Source: Chondrus crispus (taxonomy: Eukaryota > Rhodophyta > Florideophyceae > Gigartinales > Gigartinaceae). From it: a DNA stretch of 64,000 bases. How positions within the stretch are numbered: position 1 is the first letter of the stretch; each line of letters starts with the position of its first letter. The position numbers were made by a program, and so were the translations under genes. Shown here one piece after another: positions 1 through 11,692 of the stretch. The stretch lies in the NCBI RefSeq assembly GCF_000350225.1, contig NW_005179034.1, positions 109,331 to 173,330 of the forward strand. The letters are read 5' to 3'. Under the pieces are notes generated by a model that was not told the origin of the DNA, did no database searches, and worked only from the letters and a program-made list of their open reading frames with translations.

Positions 1-57
1 AAGGCTCTGAGAATGTAGTCAATCGTTATAGCGTGTGGACTCTTGTGGTCCTGGTGT

Positions 58-711
58 TGTCGTGCACTGCGGCCGAGTGTAGCGAGCCGTAGGTAGAGCG
101 ACGCGCGTTCGTACGCGTAAGGGATTTCGGGAGACCACCCGAAGATGACCGGCACCGGGTCCAGGCGCGGCGTGCGCGGAGAGAGAAGAGAGTAGTCAGC
201 GATAGAATGGAGAATTAAAAGTAAAAACAACGGACAAAGAAGAAGGACAACCCGGTAGCTAACGTAGCTCTCACGCGGGGGTAGCAGCACGCTGGGAAGA
301 GACGGGGATTCTAAGAGTGTAGATGGCTCGGGCGGTATGGGCTTGCCTGTACCGAGTCGAGGCTACTTTCTAGCATCCAGAAACCAAGGTAAAAGACACG
401 AGGTAAAAGACCGGAGGCTTCGTGCCTCTTTACTTTAATTATCGGGTTGGCCATATAGTCCCCGTCGCCGTAGTGGTGAGAGCTAAATTATACTGCAAGT
501 AAGAATAACTGGAATATAACGGGTGTGGCCCCAATGAGACCAGGTAGGGCCCATTGGCCCTAACGGGTGGGAGGGGTGGCACATGTCCACTGGTGAGGTC
601 TGGCAGATAGACACGGAAGTCCACGTGTACCCGTGGCACATGTGGTGGCGGTGCGCGCGATTTTGACGGGATAGAGACAGCTGTCCCCGGTATGCTGTAC
701 AGTGCAGTACA
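58..711 (-). repeat. Solo LTR of Ty3/gypsy family A
   Basis: This is a solo LTR. On the minus strand it begins TGTACTGCAC and ends GTGCACGACA, which are imperfect terminal inverted repeats. It matches, in opposite orientation, the LTR at 3356-4001. The pentamer GGTGT lies immediately outside both ends (53-57 and 712-716), which is a perfect target-site duplication. The sequence beyond the inner end does not match the leader that follows the 3356-4001 copy. It is therefore a solo LTR left by LTR-LTR recombination, not the edge of an element running out of the window. Confidence 0.85.
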
Positions 712-716
712 GGTGT

Positions 717-2240
717 CGAGTACTGTGAGGACGTACTTATTTCGTTGTCTTGACGGTAGGGAGATTGGGCTGCAGATGTCACTGCTCAGGGAGAATCCTG
801 TGGGGTATTTGTGAGTGGTGAGCTTGTGGGAGCTACGTCGTTGTTTGGCATGTACACAGCGGGGGTAGGTATTTTTGGGGCATGGCGTGCGAGTAAGAGT
901 GGTATGTTGGGCGAGAGGCCCTTGCGTGCCATAGTTTGGATGGTGGCGGGTCGCACGTGGTTAAGGATCATGTCCCAGTGGTGGAAGGCATGTTCCAGAG
1001 GGCTCTGCACGGGGTGAGGGTGGGTGGGAGGGTTTCTACATGCCTTTCATGGAGGCGGTGCGCTTGTTGAGGGACAGGAGCGAGGGTGCTGCCGGTATAG
1101 AGTGGGAGAGTGGGGGCAGCTGTGCTTGTGGGCCCCGTGCGTGTTGCCAGGATTGTTTTGAAGCTTTGTGCTTGTGCGCGTGGTTGTGCCGGTGCCTTGT
1201 GTGTGAGGAGGGCGATTCGGTAGTTTAAGGACGTAGAGTTCACTGTGAACGCATGCCATGGCAATTATATCCGCCGGCACGTTTTGGTGATGAGTATTGC
1301 GGCGTTGCGGGGTCGGATGAGTACGGCCCCGTATATTCGGGCGATGTCGTGCAGGGAGAGGAGATTCTGGCGAATTGCGGGGTTCTCGATCGCGGGTAAA
1401 GTGAGCGTTCTATTCTTGTTGTTCTTGCCCGACATATTATGGCACCCGGCAGATCTTGATCTGCAGGGTGCCATAATATGTCGGGGACGACATGGAAGAT
1501 GTCGCGGTGTTAGTGATAATGGGTTTTGTGGGCGCATTTTGGGTGTGGCTTTGGTGATGTGCATGGGGCTGGCACCTGATTCGAGGATATAGTTCTTACC
1601 TTCGTGGTCATCCTGGAAGTCGGAGTGGAAGGCGTGCATCTTATCTGGTCAGTTTTCAGTACTGTTCGTAGAGGCGTGCTGTGCTTTGGTTGTCCAGAGT
1701 GGAGCTGCGCGTCTCTGGGGTATACTACCTGTGCGGGAGTGGTGTACCAATGTGGCGCTGCTGACCAGTGTAGGGGTGGATGAGTGGAGTACGGGGCATA
1801 GGGCGGCGTGGTGCGTGGGGATGGTGGGTTGTACCACGGTCCTCGGGGTTGCCCACGTCCTCTATTCCAGCCACGGGGTCGTGTGGGGGGGTTCGCGGTT
1901 CGCTTGCCGATGTGCGGCTGTGTGTAATCCTTCTGGGTTTGGTGTGGTGTTGGCCTGTCGTGTGGTGGTTCGAGCTTGGACTGCATTGAGCCGTTGTCAT
2001 ATTCCGAGATTGGTAGTAGGGACGGATGCCGTCTATGTCCAAGTATCGGGTAGGTGCTTGAAGGTGTGGTGGTGTTCAAGGCCGTTGATGATCGCGTCCA
2101 CTGTGACGGTTTCGTCTGTGGATATGTGTGGTTATTTGGCGGTAGGCATGCGCATGCAGAGTGATCTGTGCTTGTTGATGAATTCATCTACCTTTAAGTC
2201 TGGTGCAGAGAGTGCTGGGTTTTAGGATTTTGCAGAGTTC
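717..2240. other. Non-coding G/T-rich stretch left of copia remnant
   Basis: No convincing gene. The plus strand is strongly G/T-rich, so long low-complexity open frames (Thr/Pro/His/Ser-rich) appear on the minus strand, but they show no motif. The stretch follows the copia RNase H remnant in its transcription direction and may be decayed copia 3' sequence. It contains the 54-bp palindrome at 1430-1483. I found no LTR pair for the copia remnant here. Confidence 0.5.
1430..1483. repeat. 54-bp near-perfect palindrome
   Basis: The 18-bp arms CGACATATTATGGCACCC and GGGTGCCATAATATGTCG are exact reverse complements. A second 7-bp inverted pair (GCAGATC/GATCTGC) sits inside them, with one mismatched pair between and a 2-base loop. 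It could fold into a near-complete hairpin. Nothing nearby says whether it is a foldback element, a protein-binding site or a junction of two element ends. Confidence 0.8.
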
Positions 2241-2244
2241 TTAG

Positions 2245-3330
2245 AATCGAATCGGCCCTAGTGCTTTGGTAAAGAGGTCTGCCGGGTTGTGCGCTGTCGG
2301 TATGTGTCTTGCTACGATTTCTACGCGTCTGATGTGGTGTTGTCAATGGTGATGCCGTACATCTATGAGATTGCGTACGCGCGATGGGGAAGCGTTTTCT
2401 GCTACTTGTATAATGGATTGGTTTTCGATAAATAATGTCTTCGGGTGATTTTTTATGTGATGCATGTCGCGGAGCAGTCTGTGAGGCCAAGGCGTCTGTT
2501 GTGCTGCCGGCGAAGCTTCGAAATATTCTGCCATGCATGTCGACAGTGCGATAATTGCTGTGGGGAGGATGTCCAGGCTATTTGGGAGAGCCCGACTGTG
2601 CGTTTTATACCTGTTGTGGACTTGCGGCTTTTCGCATTGGCGTAGTCGGCTCCACTGTAAGTTCGCAGGTATATGGGTGGGCGCGCGTAGTACGTGATCG
2701 TCTTGCTCGCAGTGCTCTTTAAGTATCTTAGGAGCCATTTGAGGGCGTGCCAATTTGTCTGATATGGCTATTTGCTGTGGCGTGTTAGGCTGTTCGTGGT
2801 GTGGTAGGCGTCGTATCAGGTGTTGTCCACGATGTATTGGATTTCTCCGAGTATGGATCGGTAATGATTGGCGAGGGTGTGGGGGCCGGATTGATCTTCT
2901 ATGTTTTTGTTGTGTTTCTGCCTTGCCCGTGTGTTTTTGGGATTGCAGTCGTCCATTTCGAGCTTTTTGAGGATCGTCTCAATTGTCTGTTGTTGTGATA
3001 TTTGAATGCTTCCGTTCTCATCTCTGGAAATGTTCCAGCCCAGGAAGGCTTTTGGAAAACCCATAGTTTTAATCGCATATTTCTTTTGTAGGGTGGCTAG
3101 GAGATCGTCAATGAGGGCCAGCTGTGATGCTGTTACAAGGAAATCGTCCATACTGACAATGACCAGAAGCGAGCCTTTGGCGTTCCTTATGGTAAACAGG
3201 CGGGATCGCTGTCGCTTTGCTGGTACCCTTGAAAAGTTAGGTGCTTTTGCAAACCTGTGGTGTAGCGATGGCCGCCGATCAGCCTCCGTAGAGGTTGCCG
3301 ATGAGTTGTCCTGATTTGTGTATGTGCTTC
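2245..3330 (-). pseudogene. Ty1/copia pol remnant (RT C-terminus and RNase H)
   Basis: This is a broken copia polyprotein fragment. Reading from 3330 downward there is a reverse-transcriptase palm segment with SMDDFLV (the YVDD-type catalytic box, first Tyr replaced by Ser), then the RT tail with FLGWNISRDENG and the SILGEIQYI segment. In other frames there follow RNase H motifs: ALSTCMAEYFEAS (copia ALSxxEAEY box), ENQSIIQVAENAS, a DVRHHH box and the terminal NPADLFTKALG. Several frames are needed to follow it, so it is a pseudogene. Gag, protease and integrase are absent; the copy stops where the LTR at 3356 begins. Confidence 0.8.
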
Positions 3331-3355
3331 ATTGTGCCGTGGAATCGAGGGTGCT

Positions 3356-4001
3356 TGTAGTGCACTGTACACTATGGCGGGACAGCTGTCCCTAACCCGC
3401 CATAATCGCGCTCGCCGCCACCACGTGTGCCACGGGTACACGTGGGCCTCCTGTCTCTCGGCCGGACCATACCGGTGGACACGTGTGATCCCTCTGCCAC
3501 CCGTCGGGCCTATGGGGGCTTTTACTTGGTCCCCTCGGGGCTACACCCGTTATATTCTAGTTATTCTAATTTACAGTATAATTTAGCTTCGCCATGACGG
3601 CGACGGCGACTATATAGTCAACCCGATAATCAAAGTAAAGAGGCACGGAGCCTCGGGTCTTTAACCTTGGTTTCTGGATTCCAGGTTGTAGCCTCGACTC
3701 GGTACTGGCTCGCCCATACCGACCGAGCCATCTACACCCCTGGAATCCCAACTGCCTTCCCCGCGCGCGTCGACCCAACCGCGCGAGCGCTACGTCAACT
3801 ACTGTGCTGTCCGCTCTGTTAGTTCTGTTTTCCCTTCAATTCTTCCTCTTTATTGCCGACTCTAGTTCTACCTTTCTACCGCGCAAGCCGCGCCCGGATC
3901 CCGGTTCCGGTCATCCACCGGGTGGTCTCCCGAATTCCCTTACCCGTACGAACGCGCGTCGCTCTGCCTACAGCCGCCACACGTGGCTGTAGTGCACGAC
4001 A
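3356..4001 (+). repeat. 5' LTR of Ty3/gypsy family A element
   Basis: This LTR begins TGTAGTGCAC and ends GTGCACGACA and matches the solo LTR at 58-711 in opposite orientation. A TATA-like CTATATA lies near 3612. A primer-binding site follows three bases after its end, and then a gag frame, so this is a 5' LTR. The left flank is GTGCT; the matching right-hand duplication has been lost with the rest of the element. Confidence 0.8.
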
Positions 4002-4004
4002 TTT

Positions 4005-4022
4005 TGGTCTCCCGACCTAGAA
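4005..4022 (+). other. Primer-binding site of family A element
   Basis: TGGTCTCCCGACCTAGAA starts 3 nt after the LTR end. It differs by one base from the element 2 site at 6116-6135, so both families probably use the same or a closely related tRNA. The complement has the layout of a tRNA 3' end: CCA, discriminator, acceptor strand, T-stem. Confidence 0.7.
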
Positions 4023-4134
4023 ACAGTCGATACTCTCGTGCATCCGAGTGTCCTCTTTCTTCCCTGACCTACTTCCCTTTCTATCTATTCTCCCTGCGCC
4101 TTTCCCTCACGCACCGACCGTAGGTGTATTCGCC

Positions 4135-5094
4135 ATGGTGACCGGCTCCGAGTCGTCCCATGACACTCGTCCGAGAGACGTCCCAATGCCCGTCGCGGCG
4201 TGGATCACGCGGAACCGCCGCGAAGGCCTCCGTGAAGCCGAGAGGTTCTCTCTCAACTTAATCGAAAAGAAACTCAACTCGCACACCGCCAAGATACGCG
4301 AGATGTTGTACAGCCTGGTTGCTGGTAAGATCGCCGCCCCGGCGGAGGTACAGTCCCAACGGGGACGTGACCGCCTCGCCGCACTAGAAGGCGTCCTCAC
4401 TCGAGCGTGGCAGAAGGACATCGGGTCCACCGTCGACAAGACGCTCCTTCCTCTACGGGAGGAGGTAAATCGCCTGACGCAGGAAGTTAACGACCTCCGT
4501 CGGCGTAACCTCGCCTTGGAATCGGCGCAAACACGACCCGTCCCCGCTAGACAAGACGAGTCGACCGCGTCGAAGCCAAGATCTAACCCGCAGTTACATA
4601 CGTTACAACCGTTTGACGAAAATCTACTGTTCGCCGACGTCACCAAATCTGCTGTCACGGCCGCCGGGATTCCGCTCCCCGATCCCCTGACGATAGAGGG
4701 ACAACGGGATCCTATCTCGGACCTAGCGGCCGCCCGAGGCCCGTCGCCAAGATCGTCCCGCGACAAGAAGGTCAAGACTCAAGGCCGCCGTCACAAGTCC
4801 GGCCACGGAAGCCGACCTGACCCGGAGGATTTCTCCGGTTACTCGGGTGGAACCCCCCCTGCTTCAGAATCCGACTCCGATTCGGACTCCGAAGCCGAGG
4901 CATTCACGGTACCACAACCGAGCTTCGGCCCTAAGGCGAAGGGTGTCACGGTGTGGAAACCGACTAACCACCGCTTCCGAGGCGCGTGTAATTATCGAGC
5001 TTACCGTCTCGTAAATACCGACCCCACCGTCGATGCAAAGGTGTACGCCACGACGCGTAAGCGCGTGAAATATCTCCTCGTCGTAATGGGAGAG
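4135..5094 (+). pseudogene. Truncated Ty3/gypsy gag (family A)
   Basis: This is the N-terminal part of a retrotransposon capsid polyprotein, about 320 codons. I chose the ATG at 4135 because of its context (CGCCATGG) and because the upstream in-frame start is only GTG. The protein has a helical region with a likely coiled coil (residues about 95-125), then an acidic/Ser stretch of SDSDSDS type. The segment NYRAYRLVNTDP corresponds to YRTYRL in the gags of elements 2 and 4, which assigns it to Ty3/gypsy. It ends abruptly where the LTR of element 2 begins at 5095. The capsid C-terminus, zinc knuckle and pol are missing. Confidence 0.75.
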
Positions 5095-6111
5095 TGTAGT
5101 GCAATACGCACCTGAAAAGGGGGGTGAAAAGAAGTGAAAAAGGAAACAAATTGGATACTGTAGTCCGGGTTTAGGGGACACACGTGTGCGACGAAGCGCA
5201 CGATTATTTTAATTATTTAATTTATTTACTACTTAGATCTAGAATCTAGAGCCGGGAGCTACTGTACTCGCCCCGGCGGGGCGCTATATAACTTAGCCCT
5301 TTGACCGACCAAGTCAATAAACCAACCCGAGTTGCCAGAGTTGAATATCGCCTTGGTCGAAGCCCGTCTTTCCCAAGACGCTCCCTTTTACCACAGATCA
5401 CGTTATCCTTTGCGCTCGGGGGTTCCCTTTCCTTTTCCTTTATTTCACCTATCCCTTTCTATTTCTATCTCTATTTCTATTCCCCTATCTTGTGTTGGTG
5501 CCATCGGCTTTGGTTGCGACCGGACCGGTGTAGGTGTCTTTGCCATCGGGCGACACGTGAGTGTAGCGCTGCTACTTGTTTACGACCACCGACGGAGGCT
5601 GTTGCAACGACGTTTCCCTCGAAGGTCCTGTTGTGTATACAGGACAGTGTTGGTTCCATCGGATACAGGTTGCGACCGTTCCGGTGTCGGTACTTTGCCA
5701 TCGGGCAGTACGGAGGTGCAGCGCTGCTGCGTGTTTTCTAATTCCCGACGGGCTGCGTTGCGACGCCCCCGTCGAAGACCTTATCAAGGGTATGAGGTGT
5801 AACAGGCGCTTCGCGAGCATTGGATTTACGACCCATCGGGCCCGGCTTCCTAATTACCGCCCCGAACTCGCCGAGCAACTGCCTGTACAAGACTCTACCA
5901 CCATTCGTCCCGGGGCGGGCCTCTTCCTTTTGCCCCCCCCCTGTCAGGGACTTGAGCTACTGTGGGCCGCAAACCCACTTAAAGGGAAAGCGAGAATCGG
6001 ACACTCCGTAGGGCTGTGCCGTCGGCAACTCTTGTTGGTTGTTGTTTGTTGGTTGTGTTGTCGCTGGACCGTTGGACCCTGGTTCCGGCCTGACAGGCAC
6101 ATTGCACTACA
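5095..6111 (+). repeat. 5' LTR of element 2
   Basis: 1017 bp, starting TGTAGTGCAAT and ending ATTGCACTACA. From about 5329 onward it is nearly identical to the 3' LTR, with roughly ten differences by eye. The first about 230 bp differ strongly. The break coincides with the expected U3/R border just after the TATA box. Confidence 0.9.
5284..5291 (+). promoter_or_regulatory. TATA box in 5' LTR of element 2
   Basis: CTATATAA in a GC-rich setting. Transcription would start about 30 bases downstream, which is also where near-identity with the 3' LTR begins. The 3' LTR has GATATATA at the matching place near 16575. Confidence 0.6.
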
Positions 6112-6115
6112 TAAG

Positions 6116-6135
6116 TGGTCTCACGACCTAGAATC
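6116..6135 (+). other. Primer-binding site of element 2
   Basis: Twenty bases beginning TGGTCTCACGACC, four bases after the LTR. The reverse complement ends ACCA and has the layout of a tRNA 3' end: 7-nt acceptor strand TCGTGAG, T-stem strand CTAGG, and T-loop end GATT fitting the RANN consensus. The tRNA identity cannot be named from this alone. Confidence 0.7.
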
Positions 6136-6203
6136 TGGAACTGAACACAGAAGTCGGAAATATGTAAATTAGTTCGATAGGTCTCGTTTTTTAAGAGCGG
6201 ACC

Positions 6204-8489
6204 ATGGCATCAAGCCAACCCAAGGACGTCGGTCCTGAGGTCAGAAGGGCTGGATCAGCTCAAGAGTCGAGGATTCCGCGAGGACCTCGTACACGAAGCC
6301 AAGGAAATTCGGCTACTGATCCAGTTGCAGAAGCGTCCCCTTCGGGGACGGCCGTTGAGAAGAACGGCCTGGAAGAGAAGTTCGAAAAATTGAGCGAGGA
6401 GATTCGTCAGGAGACGAAGAACAAGCTCGACGAACTTCTGGGTATTTTTCAGAAGCAACAGGAGTTGCTAAAATCCGAGTTCCACGCTGCGCTTGAAGAG
6501 CTGACAGCCCGTGTGGTTCTCGTTGAGAATTTTGGTACCGATGCGTCCCCGGGCCGAGATCCGGAAGTGCTGGATTCGCTAAAGCTCGCCGCGAAAGAAG
6601 CGCGGCGAGACGCGAACCAGGCCCTGGAAACGCTGGCCAAGACAAGGGACAGCATCGACGACCGGTTCTACCGCGCTTCGCGGCGACTCAAGGACCTTGA
6701 GCAAGCTGCGGGCCGGGCCGAACCAAGTTTGGACGCGGGATCGCTCTCCGACGGAGAAGCAATCGACGGTCCAACGAAGAAGAACAAGTCAGTCCGGACC
6801 CGGGATTCCATGTGGAAGAACCCCAAGTCGGCCAAAGGCCCAAAGAAGAAGAAAAATCACTGTAGTGACGACCGCGAAAATTGCAACTCAAATTCGGAGT
6901 CGAATGTTTCAGAAGAAAATGGTGACGACGGCTAGTCGAACCATTCAAGAAATTCCGACCGAAGATCGACAGACGAAAATGGAATTTCGTCAAATAAGAA
7001 GAGCTCCAAAAGAGGCGGAGTCACTTCGTCCGCCTCGCGGAGAGATCAAGAAGCGGAGCCAGAAGACATCGCGACGCGGCGCGGACCGCGATGGGAGGAG
7101 TTGGAGGAATTAAATCTGACCAACCACCTCTTCAAGAAGTTGCTTTCGTACAGGACGTACCGCCTGCGGAACCCGCAGACACGTTTGTCGGGCAAGCGGC
7201 GGACCGCCGTGCGAAAGATCAGAAGAGGCATACCACCTAAGGTGAAGAGAGACAATACGTTCACAGGAGACGATGGCGTATTGGTTCTAGATTTTTTAGC
7301 TAAGATAGTCCAAGAATTCGACACTCAGGAGATGAACGAAGGCCAAGCGATCCGCTTGCTACCGGAGTTCCTCAGCGGAATCGCCTTGAGACAGTACACT
7401 TCGGTTTCAAAAACGGCGGGTTCCCACCATGGGAAAATATCCGTCTGGCCGGAGGCCGTACAGTGGCTATTGCGAAGCTTTGCCACCGATGAGCCAATCC
7501 GCCAAGCCTTACTCGCTCTACGGGAAGTACAGCAGCTACCGTCTGAAGACGAGATGGAATTTTATATCCGTCTGACGGACGCGAGCAACCGATGTGGAAA
7601 CGTATATTCGATGGAAGAATAAATGACGATGTTTATTGAAGGACTCGATTCGAGTATCAAGCCGATGGTATCACAATACCGACAATACAATCCGGACGTC
7701 TCGTTTTTGAGACTAGTTAATTACGCGAAGGCGCATGGATCGGCGAGCCGCGCCAAGGAGAGGAAGACTAGGAGAGTCACCATCCAAGCGCCAGCGACGC
7801 TAAGGACGGGGGGAAAGCAGAAGCCTCCGCACCCCACGCGAAAAACCCGCGGCGCGGTCCACTTGGCCGATTCGCTTTCTGCGTCCAGAGGACCTAGCAC
7901 TGTTGATCAGGAAGAAAATGGATACGCAGGAGCGCTGGTCGCCGAGGGCGATTTTTATGACCCCTCCGAGGGGTATGGAGACGAGGATCACGGGGCTAGT
8001 GGGATGTCCACGCTACGGACGCCCACGTATGCGACGGGCTCGTATACAGAGGCCGCGGAACCCGTGTTGGCGTTTTGAGGGCGCGGACACACGCCAGCGC
8101 CAAGAATTCCGATGGAAGACAAGGGTACGGCCTTCAGAAGACCGGGCTGGACGGGCCGGCCGGCGGCCCGAGGACCGCCAAGGTCGCCGTACCCTCAGAA
8201 GAAGCATGGCCTCGTATGCTACTATTGCTACGAGAAGGGGCACGGAGCGCCTACGTGTTTGCTCTCGTTCCGAGAGATGCACCGAGTTCTGAAGAACTAC
8301 GAGATGCTCTCCCCGATGGAGAGGTTGGGAATTCCGTCGACAAGTTACCTGAAGGTAAAACAATGGTTCGAATCGCAGGCGGTGAGCACACCGAGCGCCT
8401 CTGCCGAAGGTTCGAACCGGACATCAGGAAGGCCGGTCGCGGGGCTGTCGTCGGACTGGAGAAGAAATCCGCAGCGACAGGAAAACTAA
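6204..8489 (+). pseudogene. Element 2 gag (broken)
   Basis: Capsid/nucleocapsid polyprotein in one frame, interrupted by stops at 6933 (TAG), 7620 (TAA) and 8076 (TGA). The start ATG at 6204 lies in ACCATGG. The N-terminal third is charged with coiled-coil character (EEKFEKLSEEIRQETKNKLD). The capsid region begins around 7101 with SYRTYRLRNPQ and contains FTGDDGVLVLDFLAKI and the retrotrans_gag-like stretch to about 7720. Near 8217-8258 is a CCHC zinc knuckle (CYYCYEKGHGAPTC). It ends with TAA at 8487, and pol continues in the same frame immediately downstream. Gag and pol may once have been one frame or been separated by a read-through stop. Confidence 0.85.
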
Positions 8490-8525
8490 GGGGGGGAATC
8501 TCAAAAAATTCGAAAGGAGAGACAT

Positions 8526-9947
8526 GTGTCCGGGACCCAGTCCCGTTACCCGCTTTTAGCGAAGGAGGCAGTCGACGACGAGGAGACAGTTGGAATCATC
8601 GATAACCCGAAGGGACCCATTGGGGTCAAGAAGATTCTGCGAAGAGGCAAGGACGATCCGCTGGAGCAAGTTCGACGCCCCTGGTACAGGGTCAAGCGCG
8701 GGGAATGTCCCGAGAAGATTTTGGTCCTTGCGAGGAAAAACTACAAAGTCTTCGCAGACATTGGACCGACTGTCGGATTGATGAGCCGTGTACTGTCCGT
8801 GTTGGACACCGGCGCGGGACCTAATCTCATCCGGAGATCCGAGCTTCCCGCAGGAATGGAAACTCTTGTGTCCTTCGGACCGACCCAAGACATCGGTGAT
8901 GCGAACAACAGGCCACTCCGAACTCTAGGTACACTCAGAATGCCTCTGAGACTTGGACGTTTCGTGGCTTCAGTCGAATTTATAGTTTGTGAAAAACTCT
9001 CAGTCCGCCTAATTCTAGGAGCGGACTATTGCGATAGGTTCGTGGAGGCTATCTATCCACGAAAGAGGACAGTTGAGTTGGCGGATTTCTCGGAGGTTCC
9101 GATCGTACGGCGATTCTCGGCAAGAAGATCGAAGAAGCATTTGGTTCCCGGAGAGGGCGAGACCGATGCAAAAGGGGAGCGAGTTACCCCCAGGGTGAAG
9201 GTGGCAAGGGCCACGACCATTGGGCCAGGGACGCAACGCATGGTCGAATGCACCTCGAAGAGGACTGGGTTGGTCGTCGTTCAACCCTACGCACCCCTGT
9301 ACGACAACCTCGGACTTGTAAGCACCAACGGTGTAGTTCAAGTTGAGCCTGACAAACCTTTTAGATTGCTTGTAGCGAATTTTAGAAAGTACCCTGTCAG
9401 GGTTCAAAAAGGCCAAGTGGTGGCAGAACTACTACCGCACCCGAGGGCCGCATTCAAGAGCAATACCACCATTGGTGAGGTACTTGGAATTCAAGAAAGG
9501 GATGAGGAAAATTTTACTAATTCTACCCCGCCGCCTACGGGCGAGAGAAGATGCGAACCGTCGGAACAAGATCGCGAGGACCAGCAAGGAGAACGGGAGG
9601 AAGGGCTCTCCGCGACGGCAACTACGAAGCCGGAGCGGCGGATTGAGCCTCCCCCGCCGGACCTGGAGGAGCTCGACCTGAGCCACGTGCCGGACCGGCT
9701 GCGCGAAAGATTCTGTCGGATGTTAAAAAAATATTCCCGCATCTGGGATGGGACCCTTGGTGAGATCAACACCACGATCCACCGGATTGAATTGACCCCG
9801 GATACAAGGCCAATTGCACAAGCTCCCTACCGAGCCGGTCCAAAGGCTCGGGAGGTCGAGGACGCAGAAGTTCAGAAGATGTTAGAAGCAGGAGTCATCG
9901 AGCCGGCGCAGTCAGAATGGGCGTCGCCCGTTTTATTAGTGCCCTAG
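8526..9947 (+). pseudogene. Element 2 pol: protease and RT N-terminus
   Basis: First part of pol. The retropepsin motif VLDTGAGPNLI (catalytic Asp) lies at about 8800-8830, followed by the dUTPase-free protease fold with LILGADY at about 9012. An acidic linker follows, then the conserved RT entry HRIELTPDTRPIAQAPYRAG and GVIEPAQSEWASPVLLVP. A TAG at 9945 replaces the Lys usually found in the VPKxDG motif, and the RT then continues in the same frame. The frame is open upstream to the gag stop; position 8526 is only a GTG, so no start codon is claimed. Confidence 0.85.
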
Positions 9948-11692
9948 CCGGATGGATCGATGCGCTTTTGCGTAGACTACCTCCGGTTAAACGCGGTAAC
10001 GGTGAAGGACACGTACCCTTTGCCGCGCATGGATGAGTGTTTGGACTCGTTGGGAGACACCAAGGTCTTTTCCGCGTTGGACGCGATGTAAGGGTATTGG
10101 CAGATGCCCATTCTGGAAGCGGACCGCGACAAGACAGCTTTTTCGTGTCACTCAGGTCTTTACCGTTTTCAAGAATGCCCTTCGGGCTAACTAACGCGCC
10201 AGCGACGTTTCAGAGAGCCATGGATACCCTGCTCTCTCCGTTCCGTTGGAAATGCTGTTTGGTGTATCTGGATGACATCATAATTTTTAGCAAGTCATGG
10301 GAGGAGCACATCGTCCACGTTGACGGAATATTGTCTGTATTGGAAAAGGCAGGCGTGAAGCTCAAGCTTCGCAAGTGCGAATTTTTCGTCGAAAAGATCA
10401 AGTACCTGGGCCATGTCGTTCGGCCGGGTACATTGGAAGTTGACGCCGCGCGAACCGCCGCATTGGAACAAGCGAGGTACCCTCAAACGCAGACCCAACT
10501 CAGGAGCTTCTTGGGACTTTGTAATGTCTACCGCAGATTCGTTCCGCATTATGCGAAAATTGCGCATCCGCTCAATCAACTATTGAAGAAGGGACAACCG
10601 GTCCAGTTGGAAGGATTCGACGAACCGTGCGAAAAAGCTTTTCATAAGCTCAAAGACGCTATCTTGGCGCCACCGGTGTTGGCGCTGCCGAAGAAGGACC
10701 TACCATACTCTGTAGACACCGATGCAAGCGACTATCAAATCGGCGCTGCATTATTTCAAACGCATCCGGATGCGCAACGTAAACCCATCGGGTTCTTTTC
10801 AAGAACGTTAGCCGCAGCCGAGAGAAACTATTCTGTATCAGAAAAAGAATTTCTAGCAGTAATTTGGGCCGTACAGACTTTAAGACCATATCTATATGGC
10901 GAGCACTTCATTGTGCATACCGACCATGCCTCATTGAGGTGGTTGATGAACGTAGCCGACCCCAGCGGGAGATTAATCCGATGGAGGCTCCGTCTCTCGG
11001 AATTCGATTTCGAAATCAAGTACAAGAAGGGCAAGGCTAACAGCCAAGCCGATGCCCTGTCAAGATTGCGGACCGCAGGAGAAACCGTCGACGAAATCGA
11101 CGACGAAATCCCATGCTTTATGGCTGCACCGGCCGGGGGTACAGTGGTGGAAGAGGACAGTTTTGACGCGTTAGACGACATCCTCGCTCTTGAGGGAGGG
11201 ACCGCCCCTGAGCGCCTCGATCAATGCCAAGCTGTCACTCCGGAGGAGCTCATTCGCGAGCAAGCCGTCGACCCCTTCTGCAATCGCATCAAGGAAGAAA
11301 TGGACGCTGGAAAGGTGAGAACGTTCAGCATGGAGACCGAGGAACTCGAAGGAACTCTATGCCGTACCGCGGCGGAGTTTGTACAAGTGGTAATACCACA
11401 ATCGTTAAGGGACCGCGTCCTAGGGTTGAGCCACTACGCAAAATTGGCAGGCCACCCGGGAGGCAGGAAACTTTACAAGACATTGAGAAGATATTTTTAT
11501 TGGCCCACGATGGCCCTAGACTGCTACGCAGTCGCGAAGAATTGCGCCGCATGCGCGCGGGAAAGGGTGAAGTTGAGAAGAAACACGAAGGAAATGAAGC
11601 TGTTCACGCCCAAAGCTCCCCTGGAGTTTGTCGCCGTCGACATCCTCGGCGAGCTAATTACAACTAAACGAGGAATCGGTACATTCTCGTGA
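9948..11692 (+). pseudogene. Element 2 pol: RT, RNase H, integrase N-terminus
   Basis: Continuation of pol. The RT fingers contain [16 protein letters not shown] second in-frame stop (TAA) at 10087-10092 lies within the ALDA-x-GYWQ motif, and a one-base frameshift follows near 10165. From there the frame is open with MPFGLTNAPATFQ, the catalytic box YLDD (about 10262), RNase H (DTDASDYQIGAAL, SVSEKEFLAVIWA, TDHASLRWL) and a DALSRL end. The integrase HHCC finger (GHPGGRKLY... CAAC) lies near 11450-11555. A frameshift at about 11685 then leads to a TGA at 11690. Confidence 0.85.

Noticed and set aside
1510..2187. 225-codon minus-strand frame left of the copia remnant
   Set aside because: Composition (Thr, Pro, His, Arg) follows from the G/T-rich plus strand; no domain seen.
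5301..6172. Frames of 146-198 codons inside the element 2 LTRs
   Set aside because: They lie wholly within LTR sequence, repeat in the second LTR and show no domain.
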